Shown here: piece by piece, positions 21,950 through 32,691 of the stretch | How positions within the stretch are numbered: the stretch's first letter is position 1 | How the letters are laid out: each line of letters starts with the position of its first letter | Origin: Lytechinus pictus | Taxonomy: Eukaryota; Echinodermata; Echinoidea; Temnopleuroida; Toxopneustidae | Reading direction: 5' to 3' | Length of the DNA: 64,000 bases | Assembly (NCBI RefSeq): GCF_037042905.1 | Contig: NC_087252.1 | Span: 31,821,994 to 31,885,993 of the forward strand | The notes under the pieces: generated by a model | The model's input: only the letters and a program-made list of their open reading frames with translations | The model's database searches: none | Told to the model about the DNA's origin: nothing | Made by a program: the position numbers and the translations under genes

Positions 21950-22822
21950 TGTAGTGACTTGACTATATCTTTTTATATATCTACATCTATATATTCTTTC
22001 CTTGTATATATTTTCATTTATATTTCAACATTCTGTATATGTATATAAATTCTTTCTTTTATTTCCAATTTCATATATTCTCACTTGTTCACGCCATGTG
22101 TGTGTACTACAATACTGTACATTCGCAGAGCAAGCCAACTCATTTCCTGCCCAAATCTACTTGGCAAACACATTCTTATATTGAGAAACAACCTTTCTTT
22201 TGTTCTTAGACTTGGAGCAAACATCCTTTCATTGTCCCTTGTTTATTGCAATGAACTTGCAGGTATATAACATCACTACAGAGATGCTTGCATGTTTGCT
22301 TTTCTCACAGTCTACCTCTCTCTTCTTTGTTCTTTTCAACTTTGTTTTGCCTCCCTTTTTGACGCTTATTTCTTTGTCTCATCTTTTCTGATGTTGGTAA
22401 AAACAACTTGTTTTCTCTACCACATCATCACTCTACTCTCTGCCTTCGTCCTGTCCACTCATGCTGACCATCTCATCCAGCTGCTAGTGAGGATTGAATC
22501 AAATCTTGTGGAGGATCAACTTATACTTAATTATTTCTCTGCATTTTCCAATCTTATTCCTTACCGTCACTTCCACTCATTCGAAGTCTATATTCTCTGC
22601 ATATTTAATGAGCTCATTACTTCGCGAGACGTTTTGTGACATCTGTCCCTTTTTCTACTCTATTTGAAATTGTGAAGTGTATATATTTCTATTCACGGAT
22701 TTGTGCAATTTACCTGAGATTCTGAGCGGCTGGACCACATTCTATCCTCTGGAGAGCAAGAATTAAGGTAGGATCTAACTTTTATATTTATATTAGGAGA
22801 TCGGCTTTGCCAATTTCCTAAA
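21950..22822 (+). repeat. 5' LTR of the Gypsy element
   Basis: Begins TGTAGTGACTTGACTATATC and ends GCCAATTTCCTAAA. The ends are TG...AA rather than the usual TG...CA. A TATA-like AT-rich stretch (TTTTTATATATCTAC) lies near its start. Confidence 0.92.
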
Positions 22823-22823
22823 C

Positions 22824-22841
22824 TGGTGACCCCGACGTGAT
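22824..22841 (+). promoter_or_regulatory. Primer-binding site, tRNA-Trp type
   Basis: TGGTGACCCCGACGTGAT starts one base after the 5' LTR. From memory it is complementary to the 3' end of animal tRNA-Trp including CCA. Confidence 0.85.
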
Positions 22842-22963
22842 CCTGAATCCTTAATTTTCTTTTATCGCCCTTTATTCATTTCTCTCACTTCGCTATTCTT
22901 GCTTCTCACTTCACTATTTTTGTTCCCTTTCTACTTCTCAATTTTTTTTCTTTACCCTACAAC

Positions 22964-23860
22964 ATGACTACTCCTAATGTTTCCTCTACTCCTGAATCTA
23001 ATCTTTCTCCAGTATCACCCTCTATTGCTCCGGTGAGCATTAAGCTCCCACCATTCTGGGCAAATGACCCAGAAATTTGGTTCGTTCAGGTGGAGGCCCA
23101 ATTTCACACGAAGGGTATTACCGCCGAAATCACTAAATTCAATTATGTAGTTGCCTCACTACAACAAGAGGTAGCTATGGAGGTGAGGGATATCATTACT
23201 GCTATCCCGGGTGACAACCCCTATCAAAAATTAAAAGCTGCACTGGTCAAGCGAACGACCGTCTCCGAGCAGACGCGCCTCAATCGGCTGCTGTCAGGAG
23301 AGGAGCTCGGAGACAAGTCGCCGTCGCAACTCCTCCGGCGGATGCAGCAATTGATGGGGACGAGCACAATGGAGGATTCAATTTTTCGGCAATTATTTTT
23401 GCAACGCTTGCCCACCAACGTGCAGGTCATCCTAGCCGCATCAAGCGATGGGGTGAGTTTGGTGGACTTAGCGGCGCTTGCGGACAAAATTGTTGAAGTT
23501 GCCGGCCCAACTATATCCAACATTCAATCTAAGTTGGCGCCATCACAACCCCCTCCACTCCCCACGCACGAAACTAAAGTCGACCGGCTCTCTGCACAGG
23601 TGGACCAGCTCACAATGCAAGTTCAAGCATTAACCTGCTCCATGCTGGATAACCGCGAGAGAGGTCGCAGTCGACAGCGCAAGTCCAAAGACTCGATTAA
23701 GCGCCCACAATCAGTTTCGCGCAGCCCGCATCGCAGTGAACAGCATGCAGGTGCCCAGTGCTGGTATCACTGGAAATATGGGAGCAGTGCTCAAAAGTGC
23801 ATTAGTCCTTGCTCTTTCTCAGCAAGACAGGCCCAGGGAAACGACCCCGCCAAGGAATAG
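22964..23860 (+). CDS. gag: Gypsy element gag polyprotein
   Basis: 298 residues. The N-terminal half contains the [20 protein letters not shown] segment typical of Gypsy capsids; a Ser/Arg-rich basic stretch follows. Near residues 266-281 a C-W-Y-H...C...C arrangement replaces a classical CCHC knuckle, as in several invertebrate Gypsy lineages. The ATG follows a leader of about 120 bp. The frame overlaps pol by 52 bp in a relative -1 frame, so pol is probably made by frameshifting. Confidence 0.88.
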   Translation: MTTPNVSSTPESNLSPVSPSIAPVSIKLPPFWANDPEIWFVQVEAQFHTKGITAEITKFNYVVASLQQEVAMEVRDIITAIPGDNPYQKLKAALVKRTTVSEQTRLNRLLSGEELGDKSPSQLLRRMQQLMGTSTMEDSIFRQLFLQRLPTNVQVILAASSDGVSLVDLAALADKIVEVAGPTISNIQSKLAPSQPPPLPTHETKVDRLSAQVDQLTMQVQALTCSMLDNRERGRSRQRKSKDSIKRPQSVSRSPHRSEQHAGAQCWYHWKYGSSAQKCISPCSFSARQAQGNDPAKE

Positions 23861-26800
23861 CGGCGACTAACCCCCTTGGCAGCACCCAACCCAGTCGCCT
23901 TTTCTTTGTCAATGATAAGTACACTGGTACACGCTATCTCGTCGACACAGTTGCTGAGGTGAGCATTTTCCCTCATTCAAAATTGGGAAAACCGGCTAGG
24001 GTTGACGCGACAAATATCCAACTACAGGCTGTAAATCGATCACCAATCAAGACTTTCGGACAAAAGTCTTTCACACTTGATCTCGGTTTACGGCGTGTTT
24101 TCCGCTGGATATTTGTTGTGACAGACATACCTACGCCGATTTTGGGTGCCGATTTTCTTGACCAATTTGGACTGTTGGTGGATATCAAACACCGCCGATT
24201 GATAGACACCAAAACCACTCTAACAGTCCAGGGATGTGGTTCATATACAGGTACTATTAGCCCGATGTATGTTCAACACGACTCATCGGAGCGGTTTCAC
24301 TCCATTCTCCGTCAATATCCGGATATCACACGACCGGTTTACAAGCACTCAGGAGTGAAACATACTACCACACATCACATCCCAACTCGAGGCCCGCCCG
24401 CGGCAGCGCGCCCTCGTCGTCTTGCTCCAGATCGTCAGAGAATTGCCCAGGCAGAGTTCGAGCACATGCTTGAACTTGGCATTATCCGACAATCTGAGAG
24501 CAACTGGTCAAGTCCATTGCACATGGTTCCCAAGAAAACGCCAGGGGACTGGCGGCCTTGTGGTGATTATCGCTTGCTCAACGCTCGCACGGTCCCGGAT
24601 CGATACCCTATCCCACACTTGCAAGATTTCTCTTCAACTCTTGCAGGTAAGACAATTTTTTCGAAAATTGATCTCGTTAGGGCATATCATCAGATCCCAG
24701 TCGAGCCTAGCGACATTCACAAGACTGCCGTGACCACTCCATTCGGCTTATTCGAATTTGTTCGAATGCCATTCGGCCTTAGGAATGCAGCACAAACATT
24801 CCAGCGATTGATGGACACCGTCATTCGCGGCCTCCCATTTGTATATGTTTATCTGGATGATATACTGGTAGCCAGTTCCTCTAAGGATGAACATGAGACA
24901 CACGTCCGTCTGCTATTCGATCGCCTGCAGGAGTATGGCATCATTGTCAATCCCTCGAAATGTCAGTTTGGTGCTTCATCGCTATCTTTTCTCGGACATA
25001 TGGTGGACAACACCGGAATCCGCCCTCTTAGCGACAAAGTGAAAATCATCCGTGATTTTCCCGCACCTACGTCACTCACCAAACTTCGAGAATTCCTGGG
25101 ATTGATAAACTTCTACAGGCGATTCATTCCTCGTTGTGCAGAGGTGCTGCAACCACTGACTGATCTGTTGAAAAACAGAACAAAAAAGAACATGCCAATT
25201 GAGCTTGGAGAGAAAGAGCTTCTTGCTTTCAATCATGCTAAAGATCAATTGGCTAACTCTACTGTTCTTGTGCACCCTCGCACTGATGTTCCCTTGTGCC
25301 TACTAGTCGACGCTTCTGACGTAGGAGTTGGGGGAGCTATCCAACAACGAGTAGATGGAGTTTGGCAACCTCTGGCTTTCTTCTCTAAGAGGTTACAACC
25401 CGCTGAAACCAAATACAGCACTTTTGGTAGGGAGTTGCTTGCAGCATATCTGGGTATCAAGCACTTTCGCCATCTTCTTGAAGGTAGGTCATTTACTATC
25501 TACACTGACCACAAACCTCGTACCCATGCACTCAAATCGAAACCGGAAAGGCATTCGCCACGTGAAATCCGACAACTCGATTTCATTTCTCAGTTCACTT
25601 CTGATATACAGCACATTTCAGGTAAGGAGAACACAGCAGCAGACGCCCTCTCTCGTCTGTATATTGACAGAGTTGATTCTTCCTCAATCATAGACTTTGC
25701 GGCCATCGCAAAAGATCAGGAAGATGAAACTGAGGTGAAAGACTCCTCACTTCAACTCAAGTCAATTGCTCTCCCAGGTTCTACCACTACCATTCTGTGC
25801 GATATATCAACTGGTACTGCCAGGCCTTTGGTACCAGTCAAACATAGAAGAGCTATTTTTGATTCCCTTCATGGACTTTCTCATCCAGGAATCAGAGCTA
25901 CTCAAAAGCTCATTACAGAGCGCTTTGTTTGGCCTAGCATCAACGCTGATGTCAGAAAATGGGCCAAAACATGCCTCGAATGTCAAAAGTGTAAAGTACA
26001 TCGGCACACCAAAGCACCACTTGGTACTTTCACTTCACCTAATGCACGCTTCTCTCATGTGCACATTGATCTTGTTGGCCCGCTTCCTTCATCAGAGGGT
26101 GACAATTATCTTCTTACTTGTGTTGATCGCTACACCAGATGGCCAGAAGCTATCCCTATCCCAGACATCACTGCGGAGACGGTAGCGCGAGCATTTGTGG
26201 CCAGATGGGTAGCAGTGTTTGACGCACCTACTACCATCACAACAGACAGAGGTAGGCAATTTGAGTCAGCACTTTTCCTTTCACTCACCAACCTCCTTGG
26301 CACTAAACGCATTTGCACAACAGCATACCATCCTGCCGCAAATGGTTTAGTGGAGCGTTTTCATCGCCAACTTAAAGCCTCTCTCAAAGCTCATAACAAG
26401 GTCCGTTGGACTGAGTCACTCCCTTTAGTCTTGCTAGGTATACGCACAGCAATCAAGGCGGACATTGGATGCTCTGCAGCAGAACTAGTATTTGGGACTA
26501 CAGTCACTCTACCTGCACAATTTGTAGCTCCTTCACAAATTGATTCTGCCGATGACCCATCTAACTATGCCCACAGACTAAAGAGAATGATGCGGGAATT
26601 ACATCCCACTCCTACTAGAAAACAGCAAACTCAAACGCAGGTACATCCTGAACTCCATTCTTCATCTCACATCTTTCTTAGAGATGATACTGTTACAAAG
26701 CCATTGCAGCCTCCATACAGAGGACCCTTCCGAGTCATCCGTCGCACTGACAAGTATTTTACCATTGATTATAATGGTAAACATGAAAATGTCAGTGTCG

Positions 26801-27030
26801 ACAGACTGAAACCGGCTTTCATCGAGCAGGAGGCTACCACTCCATTTCATCATCAAGATCCACCTGACCAAGTTCATCAACAATCCAACTCCACGGACTT
26901 GGCAGGGGATCCTGATGACAAGCATATGCCTCCCGAAATTCGTAAGACCCGTTCTGGTCGCCATGTCAGGTTTCCTGCCAAGTACGTTCAATTTTTCGAG
27001 ACGGTTGAAACATTTCTCAAAATTCACTGA
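23809..27030 (+). CDS. pol: Gypsy element pol polyprotein (PR-RT-RNase H-IN)
   Basis: 1073 uninterrupted codons. The retropepsin-like segment near residue 43 reads L-V-D-T-V-A, with Val in place of the usual Gly of D-T-G. Reverse transcriptase carries [11 protein letters not shown] and the YLDD box (about residue 349). RNase H begins around LLVDASDVG (about 500) and includes TIYTDHK. Integrase has an H-H-C-C zinc module (HGLSHPG near 690, CLECQKC near 723), catalytic D, D and E in [15 protein letters not shown] and NGLVERF (about 750, 811, 847), and a GPF module (PPYRGPFRV). The first codons overlap gag; the true N terminus depends on the frameshift site. The altered protease residue is the only visible lesion. 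Confidence 0.95.
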   Translation: MLFLSKTGPGKRPRQGIAATNPLGSTQPSRLFFVNDKYTGTRYLVDTVAEVSIFPHSKLGKPARVDATNIQLQAVNRSPIKTFGQKSFTLDLGLRRVFRWIFVVTDIPTPILGADFLDQFGLLVDIKHRRLIDTKTTLTVQGCGSYTGTISPMYVQHDSSERFHSILRQYPDITRPVYKHSGVKHTTTHHIPTRGPPAAARPRRLAPDRQRIAQAEFEHMLELGIIRQSESNWSSPLHMVPKKTPGDWRPCGDYRLLNARTVPDRYPIPHLQDFSSTLAGKTIFSKIDLVRAYHQIPVEPSDIHKTAVTTPFGLFEFVRMPFGLRNAAQTFQRLMDTVIRGLPFVYVYLDDILVASSSKDEHETHVRLLFDRLQEYGIIVNPSKCQFGASSLSFLGHMVDNTGIRPLSDKVKIIRDFPAPTSLTKLREFLGLINFYRRFIPRCAEVLQPLTDLLKNRTKKNMPIELGEKELLAFNHAKDQLANSTVLVHPRTDVPLCLLVDASDVGVGGAIQQRVDGVWQPLAFFSKRLQPAETKYSTFGRELLAAYLGIKHFRHLLEGRSFTIYTDHKPRTHALKSKPERHSPREIRQLDFISQFTSDIQHISGKENTAADALSRLYIDRVDSSSIIDFAAIAKDQEDETEVKDSSLQLKSIALPGSTTTILCDISTGTARPLVPVKHRRAIFDSLHGLSHPGIRATQKLITERFVWPSINADVRKWAKTCLECQKCKVHRHTKAPLGTFTSPNARFSHVHIDLVGPLPSSEGDNYLLTCVDRYTRWPEAIPIPDITAETVARAFVARWVAVFDAPTTITTDRGRQFESALFLSLTNLLGTKRICTTAYHPAANGLVERFHRQLKASLKAHNKVRWTESLPLVLLGIRTAIKADIGCSAAELVFGTTVTLPAQFVAPSQIDSADDPSNYAHRLKRMMRELHPTPTRKQQTQTQVHPELHSSSHIFLRDDTVTKPLQPPYRGPFRVIRRTDKYFTIDYNGKHENVSVDRLKPAFIEQEATTPFHHQDPPDQVHQQSNSTDLAGDPDDKHMPPEIRKTRSGRHVRFPAKYVQFFETVETFLKIH

Positions 27031-27126
27031 TGTTTCCACTCCTTTTATTTTCTTGTTTTATATAGCCAAGTTCCCTTTTACTTTCCCTTGTCGATTTGTT
27101 ACTACATTTCTATTCGGTACAAATCT

Positions 27127-27139
27127 AGGGGGGAGCTAC
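27127..27139 (+). promoter_or_regulatory. Polypurine tract of the Gypsy element
   Basis: AGGGGGGAGCTAC directly precedes the 3' LTR. Purine runs at this position prime plus-strand DNA synthesis. Confidence 0.8.
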
Positions 27140-28012
27140 TGTAGTGACTTGACTATATCTTTTTATATATCTACATCTATATATTCTTTCCTTGTATATA
27201 TTTTCATTTATATTTCAACATTCTGTATATGTATATAAATTCTTTCTTTTATTTCCAATTTCATATATTCTCACTTGTTCACGCCATGTGTGTGTACTAC
27301 AATACTGTACATTCGCAGAGCAAGCCAACTCATTTCCTGCCCAAATCTACTTGGCAAACACATTCTTATATTGAGAAACAACCTTTCTTTTGTTCTTAGA
27401 CTTGGAGCAAACATCCTTTCATTGTCCCTTGTTTATTGCAATGAACTTGCAGGTATATAACATCACTACAGAGATGCTTGCATGTTTGCTTTTCTCACAG
27501 TCTACCTCTCTCTTCTTTGTTCTTTTCAACTTTGTTTTGCCTCCCTTTTTGACGCTTATTTCTTTGTCTCATCTTTTCTGATGTTGGTAAAAACAACTTG
27601 TTTTCTCTACCACATCATCACTCTACTCTCTGCCTTCGTCCTGTCCACTCATGCTGACCATCTCATCCAGCTGCTAGTGAGGATTGAATCAAATCTTGTG
27701 GAGGATCAACTTATACTTAATTATTTCTCTGCATTTTCCAATCTTATTCCTTACCGTCACTTCCACTCATTCGAAGTCTATATTCTCTGCATATTTAATG
27801 AGCTCATTACTTCGCGAGACATTTTGTGACATCTGTCCCTTTTTCTACTCTATTTGAAATTGTGAAGTGTATATATTTCTATTCACGGATTTGTGCAATT
27901 TACCTGAGATTCTGAGCGGCTGGACCACATTCTATCCTCTGGAGAGCAAGAATTAAGGTAGGATCTAACTTTTATATTTATATTAGGAGATCGGCTTTGC
28001 CAATTTCCTAAA
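27140..28012 (+). repeat. 3' LTR of the Gypsy element
   Basis: Same 873 bp as the 5' LTR apart from A at 27821. The open frames inside both LTRs (60-115 codons) are LTR sequence, not genes. Confidence 0.92.
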
Positions 28013-28289
28013 GTCTTAATGAGTAACTGCAAACATTCCTTATAACACTTCCCTTTCGATCAGACCAGAGCGTATATAAAAAATATCTGCTCGCACTGAT
28101 CACGTTCGCAGTTATTATTTGTTACATACGCATCTTGTTCAGGACCACAAACATTGCTCAAAATATTCAATTTTTCAGGACAAAATACATGAATTAATTT
28201 CCCCCCCCAAAAAATAGCTCGCGTTTCGATCGCGCTCGACTTATCTCATTATATATGTACTTTTATAAGAAGAAAGCTAAGAAGTGACT

Positions 28290-28385
28290 GTCATATATAT
28301 GTATATATATATATATGTGTGTGTGGGGGAGGATTGGTTGGTGTGTGTGTGGTGCCCTTAGAGGTGTGTGTGTGTGTGTAATTAT
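28290..28385. repeat. (TA)n/(TG)n microsatellite
   Basis: ATATATATATATATGTGTGT followed by interrupted TGTGTGTG runs. Confidence 0.85.
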
Positions 28386-28616
28386 GGAAAATTCAATTAT
28401 TGTGTCCCCCCCACCTTTGAGGAGAGATTTCAGCACCCCCACTGAAAAAATCGTTCCCAGGTCCCTGTTATATAGGCCCTATAATCGATGAAAAGTCATG
28501 ATCATCACCAGCATGACTATGGTCCAACCATGGTCCCAGCTAGCAAGCTGACGTTGGTTGGGCCAATGCGGGGTGCCGATGTCGGCCACATTCGGCGAAT
28601 ATCGGATTCCATAGAC

Positions 28617-28931
28617 CAATGAAAATTAGAATACTACGTACGTACGTAATAATACTGCGTACGTAATAATACTGCGTACGTACGTGATAATACTGCGTAC
28701 GTACGTAATAATTATCACGTACGTACGTAATAATACTGCGTACGTACGTAATAATACTGCGTACGTACGTAATAATTATCACGTACATACGTAATAATTA
28801 TCACGTACGTACGTAATAATTATCACGTACGTACGTAATAATTATCACGTACGTACGCAATAATACTGCGTACGTACGTAATAATTATCACGTACGTACG
28901 TAATAATACTACGTACGTACGTGATAATTTT
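28617..28931 (-). repeat. Right ACGTACGTACG array
   Basis: About 14 units of the same sequence as 18930-19325 in inverse orientation: CTGCGTACGTACGTAATAAT alternating with ATTATCACGTACGTACG. Together with the left array it forms the arms of the 10.1-kb inverted structure. Confidence 0.95.
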
Positions 28932-28973
28932 TTTTTTTTGGTTGTCAAAAATGTCCGGTTTGGGGCTTCGTAG

Positions 28974-29665
28974 GTTTCATTGGAAGCTAATAATTATCGT
29001 AAAACAAAAAAATGATTTCGGCAAAATTTTTACATATTTATATTTTGTAAAATTGTAGGTAGGCTAGGCCCTAATTGTGTATTTATGGTGAAAGTTTGAT
29101 GAATTTGATGAGAATAAGGCATGCCGGGAATAATGTGTTTGATATGATTGAATTCATGAAAAGTGTTCGGTAATACGATCCACCGGCACTACCATACATA
29201 TTCTAGCCAAGAAAATATCAATTGAGAAATCGCTGGACCTCATCTCCGCTAGCCGCTACGCGCCGATCCGCCCCGGCTCGCGCTCGCAACGCGACCCTCC
29301 AGCTCGACTTTCCTTTCCATTTTCTCTGCGACTCGCTCATTCACACTCAATAAGACATAGAATTTCATCCTTATTTCCACATCAAATTAAATATTTTCAC
29401 CTCTCATACCACCAAGACACTTTATTACAGAATAACTAGCACAAATACTCCGCATTCGATCATCATAAGCTGCAAAAACACAAAAAATTTACGAGAATTT
29501 TTGTGATTTTTTTTTTTACTCACGGTCACAGTCGTCTACTCGAAGGAAGTGAAAATACATGGTTGAGCTTTGTCAATCATTAGAGTCGCAAGTCAATACG
29601 GCATACCCAGCCTGTAAAAAAATTGTGCAAACACAAGAGAGACAACATAAATGCGTTTGACTTGA
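28974..29665. other. No gene seen; contains a short CpG-rich stretch
   Basis: 29225-29330 is locally rich in CG (CTACGCGCCGATCCGCCCCG) inside AT-rich DNA. No exon was supported. GTTCGGTAATACGATCC at 29166 mirrors words left of the composite element. Confidence 0.35.
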
Positions 29666-29669
29666 CAAC

Positions 29670-31200
29670 GGGTGATTTCAAGTTCAGTGTTGACCTTTTG
29701 GTGTTACTGTTAGGTCATTTTTTTACACGAGTGTAAAACCAACATAAAATGAAGATGGTCCTGACCCGGGTCCTGAAAAGTCACTCATTAGTTGTGATCT
29801 AGATCAGTTTTACATACGAAGAGTTTAGTTACAAAAGATGTTAGGTCCACTTTGGACCATTCCGAGAAAAACCATGTTTTTTATTCTCACTTATTGCAAT
29901 ATTCTTATGAGAAACTAATTTGTCATGATGTACTACCCTATCATGTGAACATAAAATTGGGTATAAAAAAAATCTACCTGTCTTCAATTTTTTTCTACAT
30001 ATTAAAAAAAAAATATCATTGTGGACCTATAACCCCTTTTGCAACTAAACTGAAATCAAACCAATCTCTTTTGATTAAAAAAGTGATTTTTCTTCGCCAC
30101 TTTCATTCACCTTTTTATTTCAATTTCAAATTGTCTTTGGTATCATCAGAGTGACTAAAAATTAAGAGGCTAGTTAGAGACAGAAAACAATACAATTTAT
30201 GAAAAATGGACCTATCCCCTTTTGACAAATGAGTTCTTCAGAAGAGTTTAGTTGCAAAAGGAGTTTGGTCCACTCCAAAAAAATCATCTTTTAATTCTCC
30301 CATATTGCAATATTTTTATTCAAAACTGAAATTTCATGATATCCTACAATGAGAACATAAAATTGTGTATAAGAGAAATCTACTTGTCTTCATATTATTA
30401 AAGATATCCTTTTCCAAAAAAAAATTGTGTGGACCTAACCCCTTTTGCAACTAAACTGAAATGGACCTAACCCCTTTTGAAAAAAAGTGATTTTTCTTTG
30501 CCATTTTAGTTCACTTTTGAATAGGAATTTCAACTTTTCTTTTGTATCATCTTATAGAGCTGCTAAAAATCTATACATTAAGACATAAAAATCAAATTTG
30601 ATGAAAAATGAACCTAATCCCTTTTGCAAGTGAGCTCTTCAGGATTACTCAGAATAGGTTTTGGAGCTAGCTAGGGGAAGCAATCCAAATTGTGCTTCCA
30701 ATAATTAACACCAACACCAAAGCCAACACCGGACTTGAAATCACCCATTATACCAAGTGGAAAAAAATAGTAAAACAAAATAAAAAACCGCAAATTCGAT
30801 TTAAAAGACTCACATCAAGCACACAAGAAAAAGATCCCCGGCCCCCCCCCCAAAAAAAAAACACCCCGAGGGGAATAAAATAAGAGGGAGAATTTGGAAA
30901 TAGAACTAGTAGGTCACTATATATATGAAGAAAAAAAAATCAGCCGCGCTTCACCTACGAATTTCCTGAGAGTGTTCAAACAATTCTGATTTCCACTGAG
31001 TTTCATTTGGGTGATTTCAAGTTCAGTGTTGACCTGAGTGGTGCATGGTGTTAGGTCAATTTTTACACGAGTATAACACCAAACGTAAAATGAAGATGGT
31101 CCTGAAAAGTCACTAACTAGTTTTTGAGATGTCAATAATGTAATCTGGATCAGTTTTACAAACTCAGAATAGATTTTGGGGCTAGGGGAATCAATCCAAA
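29670..31200. repeat. Diverged tandem and dispersed duplications, unknown element
   Basis: A unit containing GGTCCACTTTGGACC-like start, TTCTCACTTATTGCAATATT, ACATAAAATTGGGTATAA and CCCCTTTTGCAACTAAACTG occurs at 29846-30180 and again at 30262-30640. A second unit, GTGATTTCAAGTTCAGTGTT with TTTTTACACGAGTGTAA and AAATGAAGATGGTCCTG, occurs at 29670-29790 and 31010-31125. This could be one element with internal duplications. No protein is encoded. Confidence 0.55.
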
Positions 31201-32500
31201 TTTCAACACCAACACCAATGGTTGGGGGGGGGGGGGTCCGTGAGATTTAGGGGAGACTAGCCGACAGGAAAGATTTGACCATTGTACTTTTTTAATAACT
31301 TGTCAAGCTAGTCATTAGTAGAATGATATACTATTATCACAAAAAGGATGTTGGTCATATAAAGATGTCAACAAAAAAAATGTTTTTTTTTCCCCCCGAT
31401 TTGCCATATTCTGGCCCCTCAAAAATTTTGGCTCATTATAATATACGCCACTGCTAACACCTTTTGACGAAAGAGTAGGCCCGTACGTTCTGATTGGCCG
31501 ATTATTTTTCAAGTTACAAGTGTCCCCCTTCTCCCCAGTCTTGCCCATATTATCTTCATAATTGCCCAACTGTTAAAATGTTGTGTATAACCAAGGAGTT
31601 TTAAGACATGGAGAACCATCCAACAATATCCCTTTATAACCACTTTGATGCCGCAATGATAAAATATGTTACACATGTGTTTCATTGCATATTTCTCGCA
31701 GATTTTGGACAAAAGATTCCTGCCTAACTACAGACTTACAGGCGCATTACAAAAGGAAACATGCTTTTATAATGATAATTACTTTACGCTGCTTCTGGTC
31801 GGATAATATGAGCAGACACATTGCTCACTTTCACAGGGGACAGCAAAAATGAATGTTGCAATATTTCTTGTAATATGATTTGAAATTAATCGACTGGCCG
31901 CACTTGGCCGCAATTCTGACACATAGCATCACAAATTCATACATTCCAACAAACTAATCATAACATTTTTAAAGTGTGGAAGTGTGTGGGATTTTGTAAA
32001 ATGTTGATTTAAAAAATGTCAAATTATCCGGTTTTATCACATTTTGAAACTGTTATCAGTCAATATTTCGCCCTATATAAGGACACAATACGCCTTTGAT
32101 ATATATTTCGTCATGTGTTCAAAACCTATGTTGTGCTCGAATAAAAATGGAAATATCCCAGTTATATTTTTTCGCCACAATTCATTATTCAGTTTTTCCA
32201 TGAAAGTGGCGGCATCACAGGTCGCCACCAAAGGTTACATTGCACCTGTATATTTCTTTTGTACTTCTTTAGAAATTGGAAGCTATTTGCATATCGTTGT
32301 CCCTCCATTCCTTTTACCTCCATGGTATAACTTTAGTCTAGTCCTAATCCCCCATTCTTCTTTCTGACATTACTTCTTTGTATGATTTCTCTCTGTATCT
32401 CCCTCCCCTATATACATTGATATACATTTTTATATTATGATACTATTTAAGGAAATTTTACGCTGTACAAATTCATGCAGTTTAGCTTTTGGCTGTGAAT
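31201..32500. other. No gene seen
   Basis: AT-rich sequence with a G run near 31222. No supported exon or element. Confidence 0.45.
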
Positions 32501-32690
32501 TGAATTTTATTACAATAAATACCATCTATCTATCTAATCTATTTATCTATCTATCTATTACATTGTATCTATCTATCTATCTATAAGGGGATTTCAATGC
32601 TCTGACGCCGAAAGCAGTGTAAATATAGTTTAATTTTATTACAATAAATACCATCTATCTATCCATCCATCCATCCATCTATCTATCTAT
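32500..32690 (+). repeat. (ATCT)n microsatellite with duplicated flank
   Basis: Runs of ATCT at 32525-32585 and 32653-32690 are each preceded by TTTTATTACAATAAATACC. The word CAATGCTCTGACGCCGAAAG occurs at 32597 and again after the next element at about 34794. This implies one repeat unit was present before that element inserted. Confidence 0.8.
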
Positions 32691-32691
32691 A

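Larger units (their letters stand above)
21950..28012 (+). mobile_element. Ty3/Gypsy LTR retrotransposon, apparently young
   Basis: Full structure: a 5' LTR (21950-22822), a primer-binding site, gag, pol, a polypurine tract and a 3' LTR (27140-28012). GTCT lies immediately outside both LTRs (21946-21949 and 28013-28016) as a 4-bp target duplication. The two 873-bp LTRs differ, by eye, at only one position (22631 G, 27821 A). The domain order protease, reverse transcriptase, RNase H, integrase is that of Ty3/Gypsy. No env gene is present. Confidence 0.95.
18875..28973. mobile_element. 10.1-kb composite bounded by inverted ACGT-array arms
   Basis: The left tip is CTACGAAGCCCCAAACCGGA followed by CATTTTTGACA, an A run, ATTATCACGTACG and an ACGT array. 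The right tip is the exact mirror: an ACGT array, CGTGATAAT, a T run, TGTCAAAAATG and TCCGGTTTGGGGCTTCGTAG. GTTT lies outside both tips (18871-18874 and 28974-28977), a candidate 4-bp target duplication. Inside are G-rich short repeats, a decayed MITE, a GCTCGCGCTTCGC array and a young Gypsy element. This architecture resembles foldback transposons. No transposase of its own was seen. Confidence 0.65.

Noticed and set aside
22292-22639. 115-codon open frame (and its twin at 27482-27829)
   Set aside because: Both lie inside the Gypsy LTRs and lack any domain; identical only because the LTRs are identical.
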